A stretch of DNA of 34,062 bases from Bacteroidota bacterium (GCA_018268085.1 JAFDXE010000039.1:1-34062), one strand, 5' to 3'. Positions 8,046 to 16,989 are shown, numbered from the stretch's first letter. A program made the numbers and translations. Notes: generated from the letters alone by a model not told the origin.

Positions 8046-8699
8046 TCACTGCAACTGCGGAACATCAAGATAAAATATGTCTTTACACACCAGTCTTGCT
8101 GCGCCGGCTTCAATCCAGTTGTAATAGGAAGTTACATCAATACTATCTCCGCATTTAAGCTGAATGGCATCGGCAACGTGTGTACGAATTAATTCAAGTG
8201 TATCAAATGAAAGCCTGTTATTGGAAGTACCGGATGATATTTGAATAAAATCTACGGAGGCTGCTCCATATACATCACAGCAGGCAATGATTTCATCTTT
8301 AGTAAGCAGGGCTGCCTCAATAATTACCTTTATTGCTTTGTTGCTTTTCCTGATCACTGCCAGTAACGTATTTATTTCTTTGGCCAGGTATTGCCAGTCA
8401 TTATTTTTTAAGGCAATGTGGTTGATCATTACGTTCAGTTCATCGGCACCATCAACAATTGCCAGTACTGTTTCCGCCAGTTTTCCTTCGATGGCATTAT
8501 AGCCGTAAGGAAAACCAATAACGGTTGCAACTTTGATATTCATTTCGCCGATCAGCTCTTTGGCTTTTTTCACGAACATGGGTGGTACACAAACTGCCGC
8601 CACCTGGTATTGTTTCGCTTCACTGCACAAAGATTCAATATCTGCAATGGTAGCCGTGGGTGATAAAAAACTATGTTCTGTAAATGATCCGTAGTGCAT
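8046..8699 (-). CDS. DeoC-like (deoxyribose-phosphate aldolase family) protein with altered active site
   Basis: The 217 residues align along their whole length with DeoC, the class I aldolase that cleaves 2-deoxyribose 5-phosphate to acetaldehyde and glyceraldehyde 3-phosphate. Family landmarks are VATVIGFPYG (57-66), ADELNVMIN (85-93), KVIIEAALLT (124-133) and EAGAARL (197-203). Key residues differ. The Schiff-base lysine in the usual DF[IV]KTSTG is Gln153 (DFIQISSG). The catalytic aspartate in E[IV]D[MV]V is Asn89. The phosphate-binding GGVR after Lys182 reads GDSID. Lys182, equivalent to the second active-site lysine, is kept. Normal aldolase chemistry is therefore doubtful. I give no gene symbol for that reason. 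The reading frame is intact and the length normal, so it is not an obvious pseudogene. Confidence 0.82.
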   Translation of the reverse strand: MHYGSFTEHSFLSPTATIADIESLCSEAKQYQVAAVCVPPMFVKKAKELIGEMNIKVATVIGFPYGYNAIEGKLAETVLAIVDGADELNVMINHIALKNNDWQYLAKEINTLLAVIRKSNKAIKVIIEAALLTKDEIIACCDVYGAASVDFIQISSGTSNNRLSFDTLELIRTHVADAIQLKCGDSIDVTSYYNWIEAGAARLVCKDIFYLDVPQLQ

Positions 8700-8703
8700 A
8701 TTG

Positions 8704-8711
8704 CAAAAATA
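8704..8711 (-). promoter_or_regulatory. possible -7 element of the DeoC-like gene
   Basis: On the minus strand this reads TATTTTTG, matching TAnnTTTG, but it ends only four bases before the ATG. Transcription from it would give a leaderless or nearly leaderless message. No TTG box is seen at the usual spacing. Confidence 0.25.
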
Positions 8712-8833
8712 CCTATGAAAAATGTAATTGCTGTATAATTCAAATTAAATGTTATTGAAATAAACTATTCAGGTATAATTCTGTTTATAAGTGTTGCGCA
8801 TGATTTACTTTTATCTATTGAAGATGTAAAAAA

Positions 8834-10303
8834 ATGAGTATGCTAAAAACAATTGCCGGAATTATTTTGGGGATGATGATTTCTATAGTAAGTGCCGGCC
8901 AGCAGTTACAACCCGGATTTGACAAACAGGAATTTTTAGAGTTGTTAAAAATCGGTGCTAGAACAACAGCAGACAGTGGCTATTATAATAAGTTGCCTAA
9001 ACCTTTACATGCAAGATTAAAATATGAGTCTGCGTTAACCGGTTTCGACAATTACTGGCAGATGTGGCAAATGGATAACGGCGTTGGCGTGATCAGTGTT
9101 AGGGGTACAACCAAATCGCCTATCAGTTTCCTGGCAAATATTTATGCAGCCATGGTGCCGGCCAAAGGCGTGCTTGAATTAAGAAAAGATTCCGCCTTCC
9201 ATTATACTCTTTCTGAAAATCCAAGGGCAGCCGTACATGCCGGTTTCCTGGTGGCAATGGCGTATTTATCGCTGGATATTGTTCCAAGAATTGATTCGGC
9301 GTACGCATCCGGAACTAAAGAATTTATTCTTACCGGCCACAGCCAGGGCGGAGCCATAACGTATTTACTTACCTCTTACCTGTACCAGCTAAAAAAAGAA
9401 AAGAGATTACCTGCAGATATCGTTTTCAAAAGCTGCATTGCCGCACCGCCAAAACCCGGAAACCTGTTTTATGCTTATGACTTCGAACACCTCACAGCTA
9501 ACGGCTGGAGTTATGTGGTAGTGAATGCTGCCGACTGGGTTCCGGAAATGCCGATCTCCATTCAAACGGTGGATGATTTTAATGAAACAAACCCGATGCC
9601 TTTTGCAAAGTCGATGATCCGGAAGCAAAAATTTCCCATCAACCTCGTTTTGTCAAGCGCTTATGGAAATATGAGCCGGCCTTTAAAAAAAGCACAACGC
9701 AGGTACCAGCGCTGGCTGGGAAAACGACTGGGAAAAATTGTACAAAAAAATCTGAAAGAACTCTCCACACCGGCTTTTTACAACAGCAACAACTATGTAC
9801 GAACCGGGAATACGATTGTACTGATGCCCGATTCGGCTTACTTCGTAAAATTCCCGGAAGTAAGAGACAGCATCTGGCACAACCATATTCACGCACCTTA
9901 TTTATACCTTACAGAAAAATTACCTGATAACGACAACGCACACACGAAAGTAAACGACCAGCCGGCGCTGAATGGCGAATGGCAACTGGAATACATTGCA
10001 GGGCAACATACAGCGCTGGATTCATTATTCCCGGGTAGAAAGCCATTGCTGGTTTTACAAACAACCGAAAAACAACTGCACGGAAATTCAGGATGCAATT
10101 CCATATCGGGAACATTTGAGTTCACTCCTTCAGCAATTAGTTTTAAAGGACCCATTGTAATGACAAAAATGTTTTGCCCCGGCGATGGCGAAAAAATATT
10201 TTTAGAAACATTACAGTCCGTTAATAATTATGCTGCAACAGGCACAACACTAACGCTGATAAAGGATGATGTGGCGGAGATGCGTTTTATAAAGCTGAAG
10301 TAA
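8834..10303 (+). CDS. Secreted class 3 lipase-like hydrolase fused to a META domain
   Basis: The 489-residue protein begins with a Sec signal peptide (residues 1-22, ending SAGQQ). An alpha/beta hydrolase of the fungal lipase type (lipase class 3) follows. The nucleophile elbow is TGHSQGG with Ser170, the likely acid Asp234 sits in NAADWVPEMP, and a histidine-rich segment HNHIHAP (349-355) supplies the base. Residues 380-489 form a separate META/HslJ-like domain, recognised from NGEWQLEYIAG, the GNSGCNSISGTF core and the TKMFCPG strand. It is probably periplasmic or exported. The substrate is likely an ester lipid but is not defined by sequence. It is preceded by a 134-base divergent spacer and followed by a membrane protein 99 bases later. 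Confidence 0.85.
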   Translation: MSMLKTIAGIILGMMISIVSAGQQLQPGFDKQEFLELLKIGARTTADSGYYNKLPKPLHARLKYESALTGFDNYWQMWQMDNGVGVISVRGTTKSPISFLANIYAAMVPAKGVLELRKDSAFHYTLSENPRAAVHAGFLVAMAYLSLDIVPRIDSAYASGTKEFILTGHSQGGAITYLLTSYLYQLKKEKRLPADIVFKSCIAAPPKPGNLFYAYDFEHLTANGWSYVVVNAADWVPEMPISIQTVDDFNETNPMPFAKSMIRKQKFPINLVLSSAYGNMSRPLKKAQRRYQRWLGKRLGKIVQKNLKELSTPAFYNSNNYVRTGNTIVLMPDSAYFVKFPEVRDSIWHNHIHAPYLYLTEKLPDNDNAHTKVNDQPALNGEWQLEYIAGQHTALDSLFPGRKPLLVLQTTEKQLHGNSGCNSISGTFEFTPSAISFKGPIVMTKMFCPGDGEKIFLETLQSVNNYAATGTTLTLIKDDVAEMRFIKLK

Positions 10304-10402
10304 CTTCAGGCTTTACAATTATGAAATGAAGTATATTGAATCCCTTAAATCCTTTTTCGATCTGCCGATTTTTATTTAATCTTGCTCACTTAATTGTAAG
10401 GT

Positions 10403-11548
10403 ATGACAAAGGATGTTAGAATTAACGTTTTGAATATAGGCCTGATGATCATGAGCTGCATAGCAGCTTTTATTATGCCTTTTGAAGTGTTCTTATTTGC
10501 CTATGCATTCATGGGGCCGTTACATTACCTCACTGAAATAAGCTGGCTGCACGACCGGCAGTATTTTGCAAAAGGCAAATATGATTTTCTTGTTTTGCTG
10601 ATCGTGGGTGTTGTATTGAGTTTGTGGGACCTGGCCGGGCACTATCATTTCTGGCCTTTTAATTCAGAGGAAAACCAAGAGATGGCCCGCGGCTGGAACC
10701 TGTATGAGAAATTAATATTCATAGCTTTTTTCAGCGGATTGATCGTAGCCTTTGTAAAAAATCATTTATTAAAAATTGTTGGAATAGCACTGGTATTCTT
10801 TTTATCCTTGGGCATTTACGGACAACTATACACAGATAAAGTAAGTGAAAATGGTGATGAAGGGTTATTAACCATGCTACTTACATCCTTTGTTCCTACA
10901 CTTATTCACGTATATGTATTTACAGGTTTCTTTATGTTGTTTGGCGCCCTGAAAAGCAGGAGTAAATCGGGGTTGTGGTCTGTTGTTGTATTTATCATCT
11001 GCCCAATTTTATTGTTTGCATTGTTCCGGGAAACAACTTTTGTTCCGGTAACAGCATACGGGAAAAGCGCTTATGGCGGACCGTTAACCCACGATGGTTT
11101 TTTCAGCCTGAACCAGGAAATTCTTTCAAAGTTCTTTGATCAGAAATTAGCGGTACCGGATAATATCACAACTGATGAAGCATACCGGGCTTTTTATGAC
11201 AAAGAATGGTCGAGAATGGTTTTTCATTCTTCCACAGGAATTATTGTAACGCGTTTCATTGCATTCGCCTATATGTATCATTATCTAAACTGGTTCAGTA
11301 AAACGGAAGTGATCCGCTGGCATAAGGTTCCTAAAGTTCGTTTTGTTGCCGTGATATTGTTGTGGATCGTATCTATTGCTTTATATGCCTACAATTATAA
11401 AGTTGGATTGCAATGGTTATTCTTTTTAAGCTTTACACATGTGCTGCTGGAGTTCCCGCTGAATTTTACTTCTATAGTTGGCATCGGAAAAGAATTCAGA
11501 ACGATCTCTAAAAACGGTTTTAAACCAGTTGCCGCTGTGGCAAAGTGA
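10403..11548 (+). CDS. Polytopic membrane protein of unknown function, histidine-rich in membrane segments
   Basis: I do not recognise this 381-residue protein. About nine hydrophobic segments are visible, near residues 8-38, 60-78, 103-118, 123-142, 158-183, 190-207, 279-297, 313-330 and 335-360. Histidines sit in or at the ends of several: MGPLHYLTE (His41, Glu45), PTLIHVYVFTG (His169), YMYHYLNW (His293) and SFTHVLLEF (His346, Glu350). The first and last share an H-x-x-[LT]-E spacing. Such a pattern can mark a membrane metal or haem site, as in the Brp/Blh carotenoid oxygenases, but I cannot establish homology. The segment at 208-278 is a soluble loop with SAYGGPLTHDGFF. It may share a message with the lipase upstream. 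A strong hairpin follows the stop. Confidence 0.75.
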   Translation: MTKDVRINVLNIGLMIMSCIAAFIMPFEVFLFAYAFMGPLHYLTEISWLHDRQYFAKGKYDFLVLLIVGVVLSLWDLAGHYHFWPFNSEENQEMARGWNLYEKLIFIAFFSGLIVAFVKNHLLKIVGIALVFFLSLGIYGQLYTDKVSENGDEGLLTMLLTSFVPTLIHVYVFTGFFMLFGALKSRSKSGLWSVVVFIICPILLFALFRETTFVPVTAYGKSAYGGPLTHDGFFSLNQEILSKFFDQKLAVPDNITTDEAYRAFYDKEWSRMVFHSSTGIIVTRFIAFAYMYHYLNWFSKTEVIRWHKVPKVRFVAVILLWIVSIALYAYNYKVGLQWLFFLSFTHVLLEFPLNFTSIVGIGKEFRTISKNGFKPVAAVAK

Positions 11549-11565
11549 TTTTAAATTATTTCAAT

Positions 11566-11598
11566 AAAAATGGTGAGCAATGTTGCCCACCATTTTTT
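11566..11598. terminator. bidirectional terminator between membrane protein and secA
   Basis: A-rich sequence, then TGGTG-A-GCAA, a TG loop, TTGC-C-CACCA and six T form a hairpin with one A/C mismatch. A tract on the left and T tract on the right give U-rich tails on both transcripts. It lies between convergent stop codons (11548 and 11623). Confidence 0.85.
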
Positions 11599-11622
11599 AT
11601 TTTACTTTTATTTTTTACTCCC

Positions 11623-14600
11623 TTAAGCATCTTTTCCATGACATTGCTTAAACTTCTTACCACTGCCGCATGGACAAGGATCGTTTCTTCCAATTTTGGG
11701 CTCTACCCTAACAGGAGCCTGTTTCACCGGTGTTGAAGGATCGTAATAATCATTTTCGTTTGCTGCATAATCACTACCTGCCGCATCAATCTCGTTCTTA
11801 TTAACGTTCATCTTACTCATATCCGTTTTCTGTTCTCTTCCTTCACGGATTTTTCCGGCAGTTGAAGATGATTGCTCGATAGGAATACCTGCATGACTTA
11901 AGAAACTCACGATGTCTTTATTCACCTGGTCGCTCATTTGCTTAAATGCATTGTAGGCTTCTATCTTATAAATTACAAGTGGATCTTTCTGTTCGTACCC
12001 TGCAGTTTGTACGCTATGACGAAGATCATCCATTGCACGTAAGTGTTCTTTCCATGCATCATCGATCAAAGCCAGTGTAATATTGCGTTCAAGTGCATTC
12101 GAAAGTTCTCTTCCTTCCGTTTCAAAATATTTATCGAGGTTAGCCAGTGCCTGTATCGCTTTCTTTCCATCTGTAAACGGAACAGCAACATTCACAATGT
12201 GATTGCCCTGTTCTTTGCGGATGTTGGAGATGATCGGCATGGTTTGCTCAATCAGTGCTTTCTTTTTATTGCTGAAATGTGTGATCGCTTCGTTGTACAG
12301 TTTTTCCGTAAGCGTAACTTCATCTGTTTTCTCCAGTTCTTCTTCGGTAATGGAAGTATCTATACCAAAGTTCATGATCGCGGCCAGTTTGAAACCTTCA
12401 AAATCCTTTGCTTCTTTAAATGAAAGAATTACACCTTCTGCAACTGAATAGAATGAATTATCAAGATCAAGCGCCAGTCTTTCGCCAAACAAAGCATGGT
12501 TGCGTTTACCGTACACCACATTTCTCTGCTTGTTCATTACATCATCATATTCGAGTAGGCGTTTGCGTATGCCGAAGTTATTTTCTTCTACTTTTTTCTG
12601 TGCACGCTCAATGCTTTTCGTGATCATACTGTGCTGGATCACTTCTCCTTCCTTGTATCCCATCCTGTCCATTAATGAAGCAATACGTTCGCTACCGAAC
12701 ATACGCATCAGGTCATCTTCAAGAGAAACGAAGAAGTTGGATGTTCCCGGATCTCCCTGCCTACCGGCACGACCACGCAACTGCCTGTCTACACGCCTGC
12801 TCTCATGCCGCTCTGTACCCAGTATCGCTAAACCGCCGGCTTCTTTCACGCCTGGTCCGAGTTTAATATCCGTACCACGACCCGCCATGTTGGTAGCGAT
12901 GGTAACTGCGCCGGCCAAACCTGCTTCTGCAACCACCTGTGCTTCTTTAGCGTGTTGCTTTGCATTCAATACATTATGCGGAATGTTTTTCTGGCGAAGC
13001 ATCCTGCTGATCAGTTCACTTACTTCAACAGAAGTAGTACCAACGAGGCAGGGTCTGCCTGCTGCCCGCAGTTTTTCAATTTCATCAATTACAGCCTTAT
13101 ATTTTTCACGCTTGGTTTTATATACAAGATCCTGCTGGTCTTTTCGGATAACCGTTACATTGGTTGGAATGGTTACCACATCCAGTTTATAAATGCTCCA
13201 CAATTCTGCAGCTTCTGTTTCAGCAGTACCGGTCATACCACACAATTTGTGATACATCCTGAAATAGTTCTGCAGGGTAATGGTTGCATACGTTTGCGTG
13301 GCGGCTTCAATCTTCACATTCTCCTTTGCTTCCAGTGCCTGGTGCAAACCATCAGAATACCTTCTTCCATCAAGGATACGGCCTGTTTGCTCATCTACAA
13401 TTTTTACCGCACCATCCATTACCACGTATTCTACATCTTTATCAAATAAAGTGTAGGCTTTTAGTAGTTGCTGAACGGTATGTATGCGTTCTGCTTTTAA
13501 TGAATATTCGTTTAACAGGTTTTCCTTGCGTTGTAGTTTTTCTTCAGTAGTTAAATCTGTTTTTTCAATTTCACTCAGCTTTGTGGCGATATCCGGCAAT
13601 ACAAAGAATTCAGGATCTTCGCCGCTGCGTGTGATCAACGCTAATCCATTATCCGTTAACTCTACCTGGTTGTTTTTTTCATCAATGGCGAAATACAATT
13701 CCTTATCTACCTGCGGCATTTGTTTTTGCTGATCGGCGAGATAATAGTTTTCGCTCTTTTGCAGTTTCACTCTCATACCAGGTTCACTCAGGAACTTGAT
13801 TAAGGCACTGTTTTTAGGTAACCCCCGATGGGCACGCATCAATGCAAGGCCTCCGTCTTTCGGATCATCATTGCCTTCAGCAATTTTTTTCTTTGCTTCA
13901 ATGAGGAACTGTGTTACTGCTTTTTTCTGTGCTTCCAGCAATCTTTCAATTCTTGGTTTGAGGTCGAAGAACTGTTGTGTATCGTCGTTTCTTCCGATCG
14001 GTCCGCTGATGATAAGCGGTGTACGGGCATCATCGATCAATACGCTATCCACCTCATCCACCATGGCAAAATGGTGTTTGCGTTGCACCATTTCCTCCGG
14101 GCTGTGCACCATGTTGTCTCTCAGGTAATCGAAACCGAATTCGTTATTTGTGCCGTAGGTGATATCTGCGTTGTACGCTTTTCTCCTGGCGTCGCTGTTG
14201 GGCTCGTGTTTATCGATACAGTCAACCGTTAATCCTAACCATTCAAATATAGTTCCGTTCCATTCGCTATCCCTGCGGGCGAGGTAATCGTTCACCGTTA
14301 CAATGTGTACACCTTCTCCGGCCAGTGCGTTGAGGTAAGCAGGCAATGTACTCACCAGCGTTTTACCTTCACCGGTAGCCATCTCGGCAATTTTGCCTGA
14401 GTGCAGTACTGCACCACCGATCAACTGAACATCATAGTGCACCATGTTCCATTTTACGGGTGTGCCGCCGGCGATCCATTCATTTTTGAAGATGGAATTT
14501 TCGCCTTCAATGGTAATGTAATCTTTCTTTGCTGCCAGTTCCCGGTCGAGATCTGTGGCCTTACTCACTATATTTTCATTCTCCTTAAAACGTCTGCCGG

Positions 14601-14955
14601 TTTCTTTTACCACGGCGAAAGCGTCTGGTAAGATCTCCTGCAATACTTCTTCAATCTTTTTATCGCGGTCTTTTTTCAGTTCGTCTACTTCTTTGTAAAT
14701 CGCATCACGGCCACTGATGTCTTCGGCGGGTAAATCTTCCGCTTCTTTATTTTTTGAGGCAATTGTGGCATCAATCTCTGACAAATGCGCTTTGATACGT
14801 GCCTTAAACTCCTGGGTTTTATTCCGGAGCTGGTCGTTAGTGAGGGATTGAAACGAGGCAAAAGACTTTTTCACGGCTTCAATCTGGGGCATCAGCTTCT
14901 TTACGTCTTTTTCGCTTTTATTTCCCCCGAAAAGTTTCGATAATAATCCTATCAT
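11623..14955 (-). CDS. secA: Preprotein translocase ATPase SecA
   Basis: This 1110-residue motor drives proteins through SecYEG. Walker A is MATGEGKT (192-199) and the DEAD-type box is VDEVDS (299-304). Further helicase landmarks are GRILDGRRYSDG, TGTAETE, TNMAGRGTDI and RQLRGRAGRQGDPG. The C-terminal zinc/SecB-binding tail DPCPCGSG...QCHG has Cys1094, Cys1096, Cys1105 and His1106. It is about 200 residues longer than E. coli SecA. Two insertions before Walker A (roughly 58-107 and 122-170) account for part of this, and an extended segment at about 340-490 for more; this is typical of Bacteroidota SecA. It is divergent from atpG across a 286-base spacer that holds promoters for both and nothing else I can name. 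Confidence 0.98.
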   Translation of the reverse strand: MIGLLSKLFGGNKSEKDVKKLMPQIEAVKKSFASFQSLTNDQLRNKTQEFKARIKAHLSEIDATIASKNKEAEDLPAEDISGRDAIYKEVDELKKDRDKKIEEVLQEILPDAFAVVKETGRRFKENENIVSKATDLDRELAAKKDYITIEGENSIFKNEWIAGGTPVKWNMVHYDVQLIGGAVLHSGKIAEMATGEGKTLVSTLPAYLNALAGEGVHIVTVNDYLARRDSEWNGTIFEWLGLTVDCIDKHEPNSDARRKAYNADITYGTNNEFGFDYLRDNMVHSPEEMVQRKHHFAMVDEVDSVLIDDARTPLIISGPIGRNDDTQQFFDLKPRIERLLEAQKKAVTQFLIEAKKKIAEGNDDPKDGGLALMRAHRGLPKNSALIKFLSEPGMRVKLQKSENYYLADQQKQMPQVDKELYFAIDEKNNQVELTDNGLALITRSGEDPEFFVLPDIATKLSEIEKTDLTTEEKLQRKENLLNEYSLKAERIHTVQQLLKAYTLFDKDVEYVVMDGAVKIVDEQTGRILDGRRYSDGLHQALEAKENVKIEAATQTYATITLQNYFRMYHKLCGMTGTAETEAAELWSIYKLDVVTIPTNVTVIRKDQQDLVYKTKREKYKAVIDEIEKLRAAGRPCLVGTTSVEVSELISRMLRQKNIPHNVLNAKQHAKEAQVVAEAGLAGAVTIATNMAGRGTDIKLGPGVKEAGGLAILGTERHESRRVDRQLRGRAGRQGDPGTSNFFVSLEDDLMRMFGSERIASLMDRMGYKEGEVIQHSMITKSIERAQKKVEENNFGIRKRLLEYDDVMNKQRNVVYGKRNHALFGERLALDLDNSFYSVAEGVILSFKEAKDFEGFKLAAIMNFGIDTSITEEELEKTDEVTLTEKLYNEAITHFSNKKKALIEQTMPIISNIRKEQGNHIVNVAVPFTDGKKAIQALANLDKYFETEGRELSNALERNITLALIDDAWKEHLRAMDDLRHSVQTAGYEQKDPLVIYKIEAYNAFKQMSDQVNKDIVSFLSHAGIPIEQSSSTAGKIREGREQKTDMSKMNVNKNEIDAAGSDYAANENDYYDPSTPVKQAPVRVEPKIGRNDPCPCGSGKKFKQCHGKDA

Positions 14956-15049
14956 AAATAGTTGCAGATATCTTTAAAAATGAAAATCCGGCTGCCAGTT
15001 TTTGCAAATAAGGTGCTACATGCATCCAATCGTCAAATTGACAGGGGGG

Positions 15050-15057
15050 CAAAGGTA
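15050..15057 (-). promoter_or_regulatory. putative secA promoter, -7 element
   Basis: On the minus strand this reads TACCTTTG, an exact TAnnTTTG match, with a TGG triplet 19 bases further upstream as a weak -33. The leader to the secA ATG would be about 90 bases, long enough for regulation, but I see no known secM-like or riboswitch structure in it. Confidence 0.4.
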
Positions 15058-15185
15058 CAAATAACCATTTACCTGACCATTGAATATTGGCCATATTCCG
15101 TATAGGGTTGGGAGATTTACCAATTCTGAAACATCTACGATAAAACCCCGGAAGCCAAACGGCTGTAAACCCCGGATTATTCCTC

Positions 15186-15215
15186 TTGCACTTTAACCGA
15201 ATTGCCCTATTTTTG
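15186..15215 (+). promoter_or_regulatory. atpG promoter (Bacteroidota type)
   Basis: TTG at 15186-15188 is separated by 19 bases from TATTTTTG at 15208-15215, a full match to the Bacteroidota primary sigma factor pattern. The atpG ATG lies 26 bases beyond, so the leader is short. Confidence 0.7.
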
Positions 15216-15241
15216 CGCCCGAAAATAAAAAGCAACCAGCT

Positions 15242-16126
15242 ATGAGTGGCGCATTAAAAGAAGTAAGAAACCGGATCAAAAGTGTTCAAAGTACCCAGCA
15301 GATTACCAAGGCCATGAAGATGGTGAGTGCGGCAAAACTGCGCAGGGCACAGGATGCCATTACTCAAATGCGCCCTTATGCCCAGAAATTACAGGAAATG
15401 CTCAGCAATATTGTGAGTAGCAGCGAAGGCGATGTGGCGATGGACCTTGCTTCTGAAAGGCCGGTTGAAAAAGTGATGATCATTGTGGTAACCAGCGACC
15501 GTGGATTGTGTGGTGGGTATAACAGTAACCTGATCAAATTAACCAAGCAATTAGCAAGGGAAAAATATGCAGCACAGTTTGCAAAGGGAAATGTTCAGAT
15601 CCTGCCGATTGGTAAAAAAGGATATGAACACTTTTCGAAAAATGGTTATAAAGTGGTGGATGCTTACTGGGATATTTTTACCGGGCTCAGCTTCGAAAAA
15701 GTACAGGCTGCGGCAAAATATGCAATGGATGCGTTTGCCTCAAAATCTGTAGATGCCGTTGAAGTGGTATATAGTGAATTTAAAAATGCAGCTACACAAC
15801 GTTTTGCATCAGAGCAGTTTTTACCGGTAAAAAAAGTAGAAAATAAAGAAGGAAGTAAGAAAAAAGCTGATTTCATTTTCGAACCCAGCCAGGCTGTGCT
15901 CATCGAAGAATTAATGCCGAAAATCCTCAACACCCAATTGTATAAAGCAGTGTTAGACGGTAATGCCAGTGAACATGGCGCCCGTATGACGGCGATGGAC
16001 AAAGCCAGCGATAATGCGAATGAATTACTGAAAACGCTTAAAATAAGTTATAACAGGGCAAGACAGGCAGCCATTACCACGGAACTTACAGAGATCGTAA
16101 GTGGTGCGGCAGCTTTACAGGGATAA
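15242..16126 (+). CDS. atpG: ATP synthase F1 subunit gamma
   Basis: The 294-residue gamma subunit is the rotating shaft of F1, linking proton flow through Fo to catalysis in the alpha/beta ring. The N-terminal helix contains IKSVQSTQQITKAMKMVSAAK and the C-terminal helix contains ISYNRARQAAITTELTEIV, the two ends of the coiled coil. The central Rossmann-like part holds VTSDRGLCGGYN. Length is normal. The gene has its own promoter and stands apart from the other atp genes: upstream is divergent secA and downstream is scpB. No other ATP synthase subunit is in the window. Confidence 0.97.
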   Translation: MSGALKEVRNRIKSVQSTQQITKAMKMVSAAKLRRAQDAITQMRPYAQKLQEMLSNIVSSSEGDVAMDLASERPVEKVMIIVVTSDRGLCGGYNSNLIKLTKQLAREKYAAQFAKGNVQILPIGKKGYEHFSKNGYKVVDAYWDIFTGLSFEKVQAAAKYAMDAFASKSVDAVEVVYSEFKNAATQRFASEQFLPVKKVENKEGSKKKADFIFEPSQAVLIEELMPKILNTQLYKAVLDGNASEHGARMTAMDKASDNANELLKTLKISYNRARQAAITTELTEIVSGAAALQG

Positions 16127-16153
16127 TCAGCAACTCATTGCCTGTTTCGATAA

Positions 16154-16184
16154 TTTGATGATCGGAAATATTACTTTACTTTCA
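16154..16184 (+). promoter_or_regulatory. putative scpB promoter
   Basis: TTTG (16154-16157), a 19-base spacer and TACTTTCA (16177-16184) resemble TTTG-N19-TAnnTTTG with the final G changed. It sits 44 bases before the scpB ATG. Correct spacing makes it plausible despite the mismatch. Confidence 0.4.
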
Positions 16185-16228
16185 GCTAAATTATTAACAT
16201 CACCCAATCGCCAAATCATCCGATTAAC

Positions 16229-16960
16229 ATGGAACTCTCTCAAATCATTCCTCATATTGAAGCATTGATCTTTGCCAGCGATAAACCATTGCTGGCACCG
16301 GAGATTACAGAACTGGTGAATACAGCACTGGGCTTTATTGAAGACCGTGCAAGCCTCGACCAGGTAGAAGCGGCCATTACCGGAATTAAAGAAAAATACG
16401 ACACCGAGTTTTATGCGTTTGAGTTAAAACAGATCGGTGGCGGCTGGCAATTTCTCACCAAACCCGAATACCATAAAACGGTTGCGCTCATCAATGGCGA
16501 TAAATTTATAAAAAGACTCTCACAGGCCGCAATGGAAACACTGGCCATTATTGCCTACAAGCAGCCCATTACTAAAAGTGAGATTGAATCCATCAGGGGT
16601 GTAAACTGTGATTATGCCGTACAGAAACTGCTGGAGAAAGACCTCGTAATTATTTCAGGCAGAAATGAAGATGCCGTAGGAAAACCATTGATCTATTCCA
16701 CTTCAAAATCTTTCATGGATTATTTTGGTATCAACAGTGCAGATGAATTACCAAAGATCAATGAAGTGTTGATGGATGAACTGGTAAAAGCAACCGCCAT
16801 TAGTGAACACGCCAGGGCAAATGAAGAAGAAGAAATGGAAATTCCACAGGGAGTGATCATCAATATAACATCAGCAGAAACAGAACAACCGGAAGCTGAC
16901 AACAGCAATGAGGAAGAAGGAAGTAATGAGGAAGAATCCGGCAACAAAGAAAATTCCTGA
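16229..16960 (+). CDS. scpB: Segregation and condensation protein B
   Basis: The 243-residue protein is ScpB, the winged-helix dimer that binds ScpA and regulates the SMC condensin complex on the nucleoid. Recognisable parts are HIEALIFASDKPL (10-22), LSQAAMETLAIIAYKQPIT in the first winged helix, and IESIRGVNCDYAVQKLLEKD with the YSTSKSFMDYFGI strand after it. The last 55 residues form an acidic Glu/Asn-rich tail that is probably disordered and longer than in most ScpB proteins. ScpA and SMC are not nearby. A good terminator follows, so the gene is probably monocistronic. Confidence 0.95.
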   Translation: MELSQIIPHIEALIFASDKPLLAPEITELVNTALGFIEDRASLDQVEAAITGIKEKYDTEFYAFELKQIGGGWQFLTKPEYHKTVALINGDKFIKRLSQAAMETLAIIAYKQPITKSEIESIRGVNCDYAVQKLLEKDLVIISGRNEDAVGKPLIYSTSKSFMDYFGINSADELPKINEVLMDELVKATAISEHARANEEEEMEIPQGVIINITSAETEQPEADNSNEEEGSNEEESGNKENS

Positions 16961-16989
16961 CAATGCTCACATCGAAAATTTATTAATTG

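Noticed and set aside
8003..8113. 37-codon N-terminal extension of the SPOR-like protein
   Set aside because: It would overlap the end of the DeoC-like gene and hide a clean signal peptide. Starting at 8002 gives a normal exported protein.
12500..13192. 230-codon plus-strand open frame inside secA
   Set aside because: It is the antisense shadow of a highly conserved secA region and is rich in Ser, Arg and Leu, as expected of a reverse-frame artefact.
14918..15235. 105-codon minus-strand open frame across the secA-atpG spacer
   Set aside because: It overlaps the secA start and both promoters, has low-complexity basic composition and matches no family I know.
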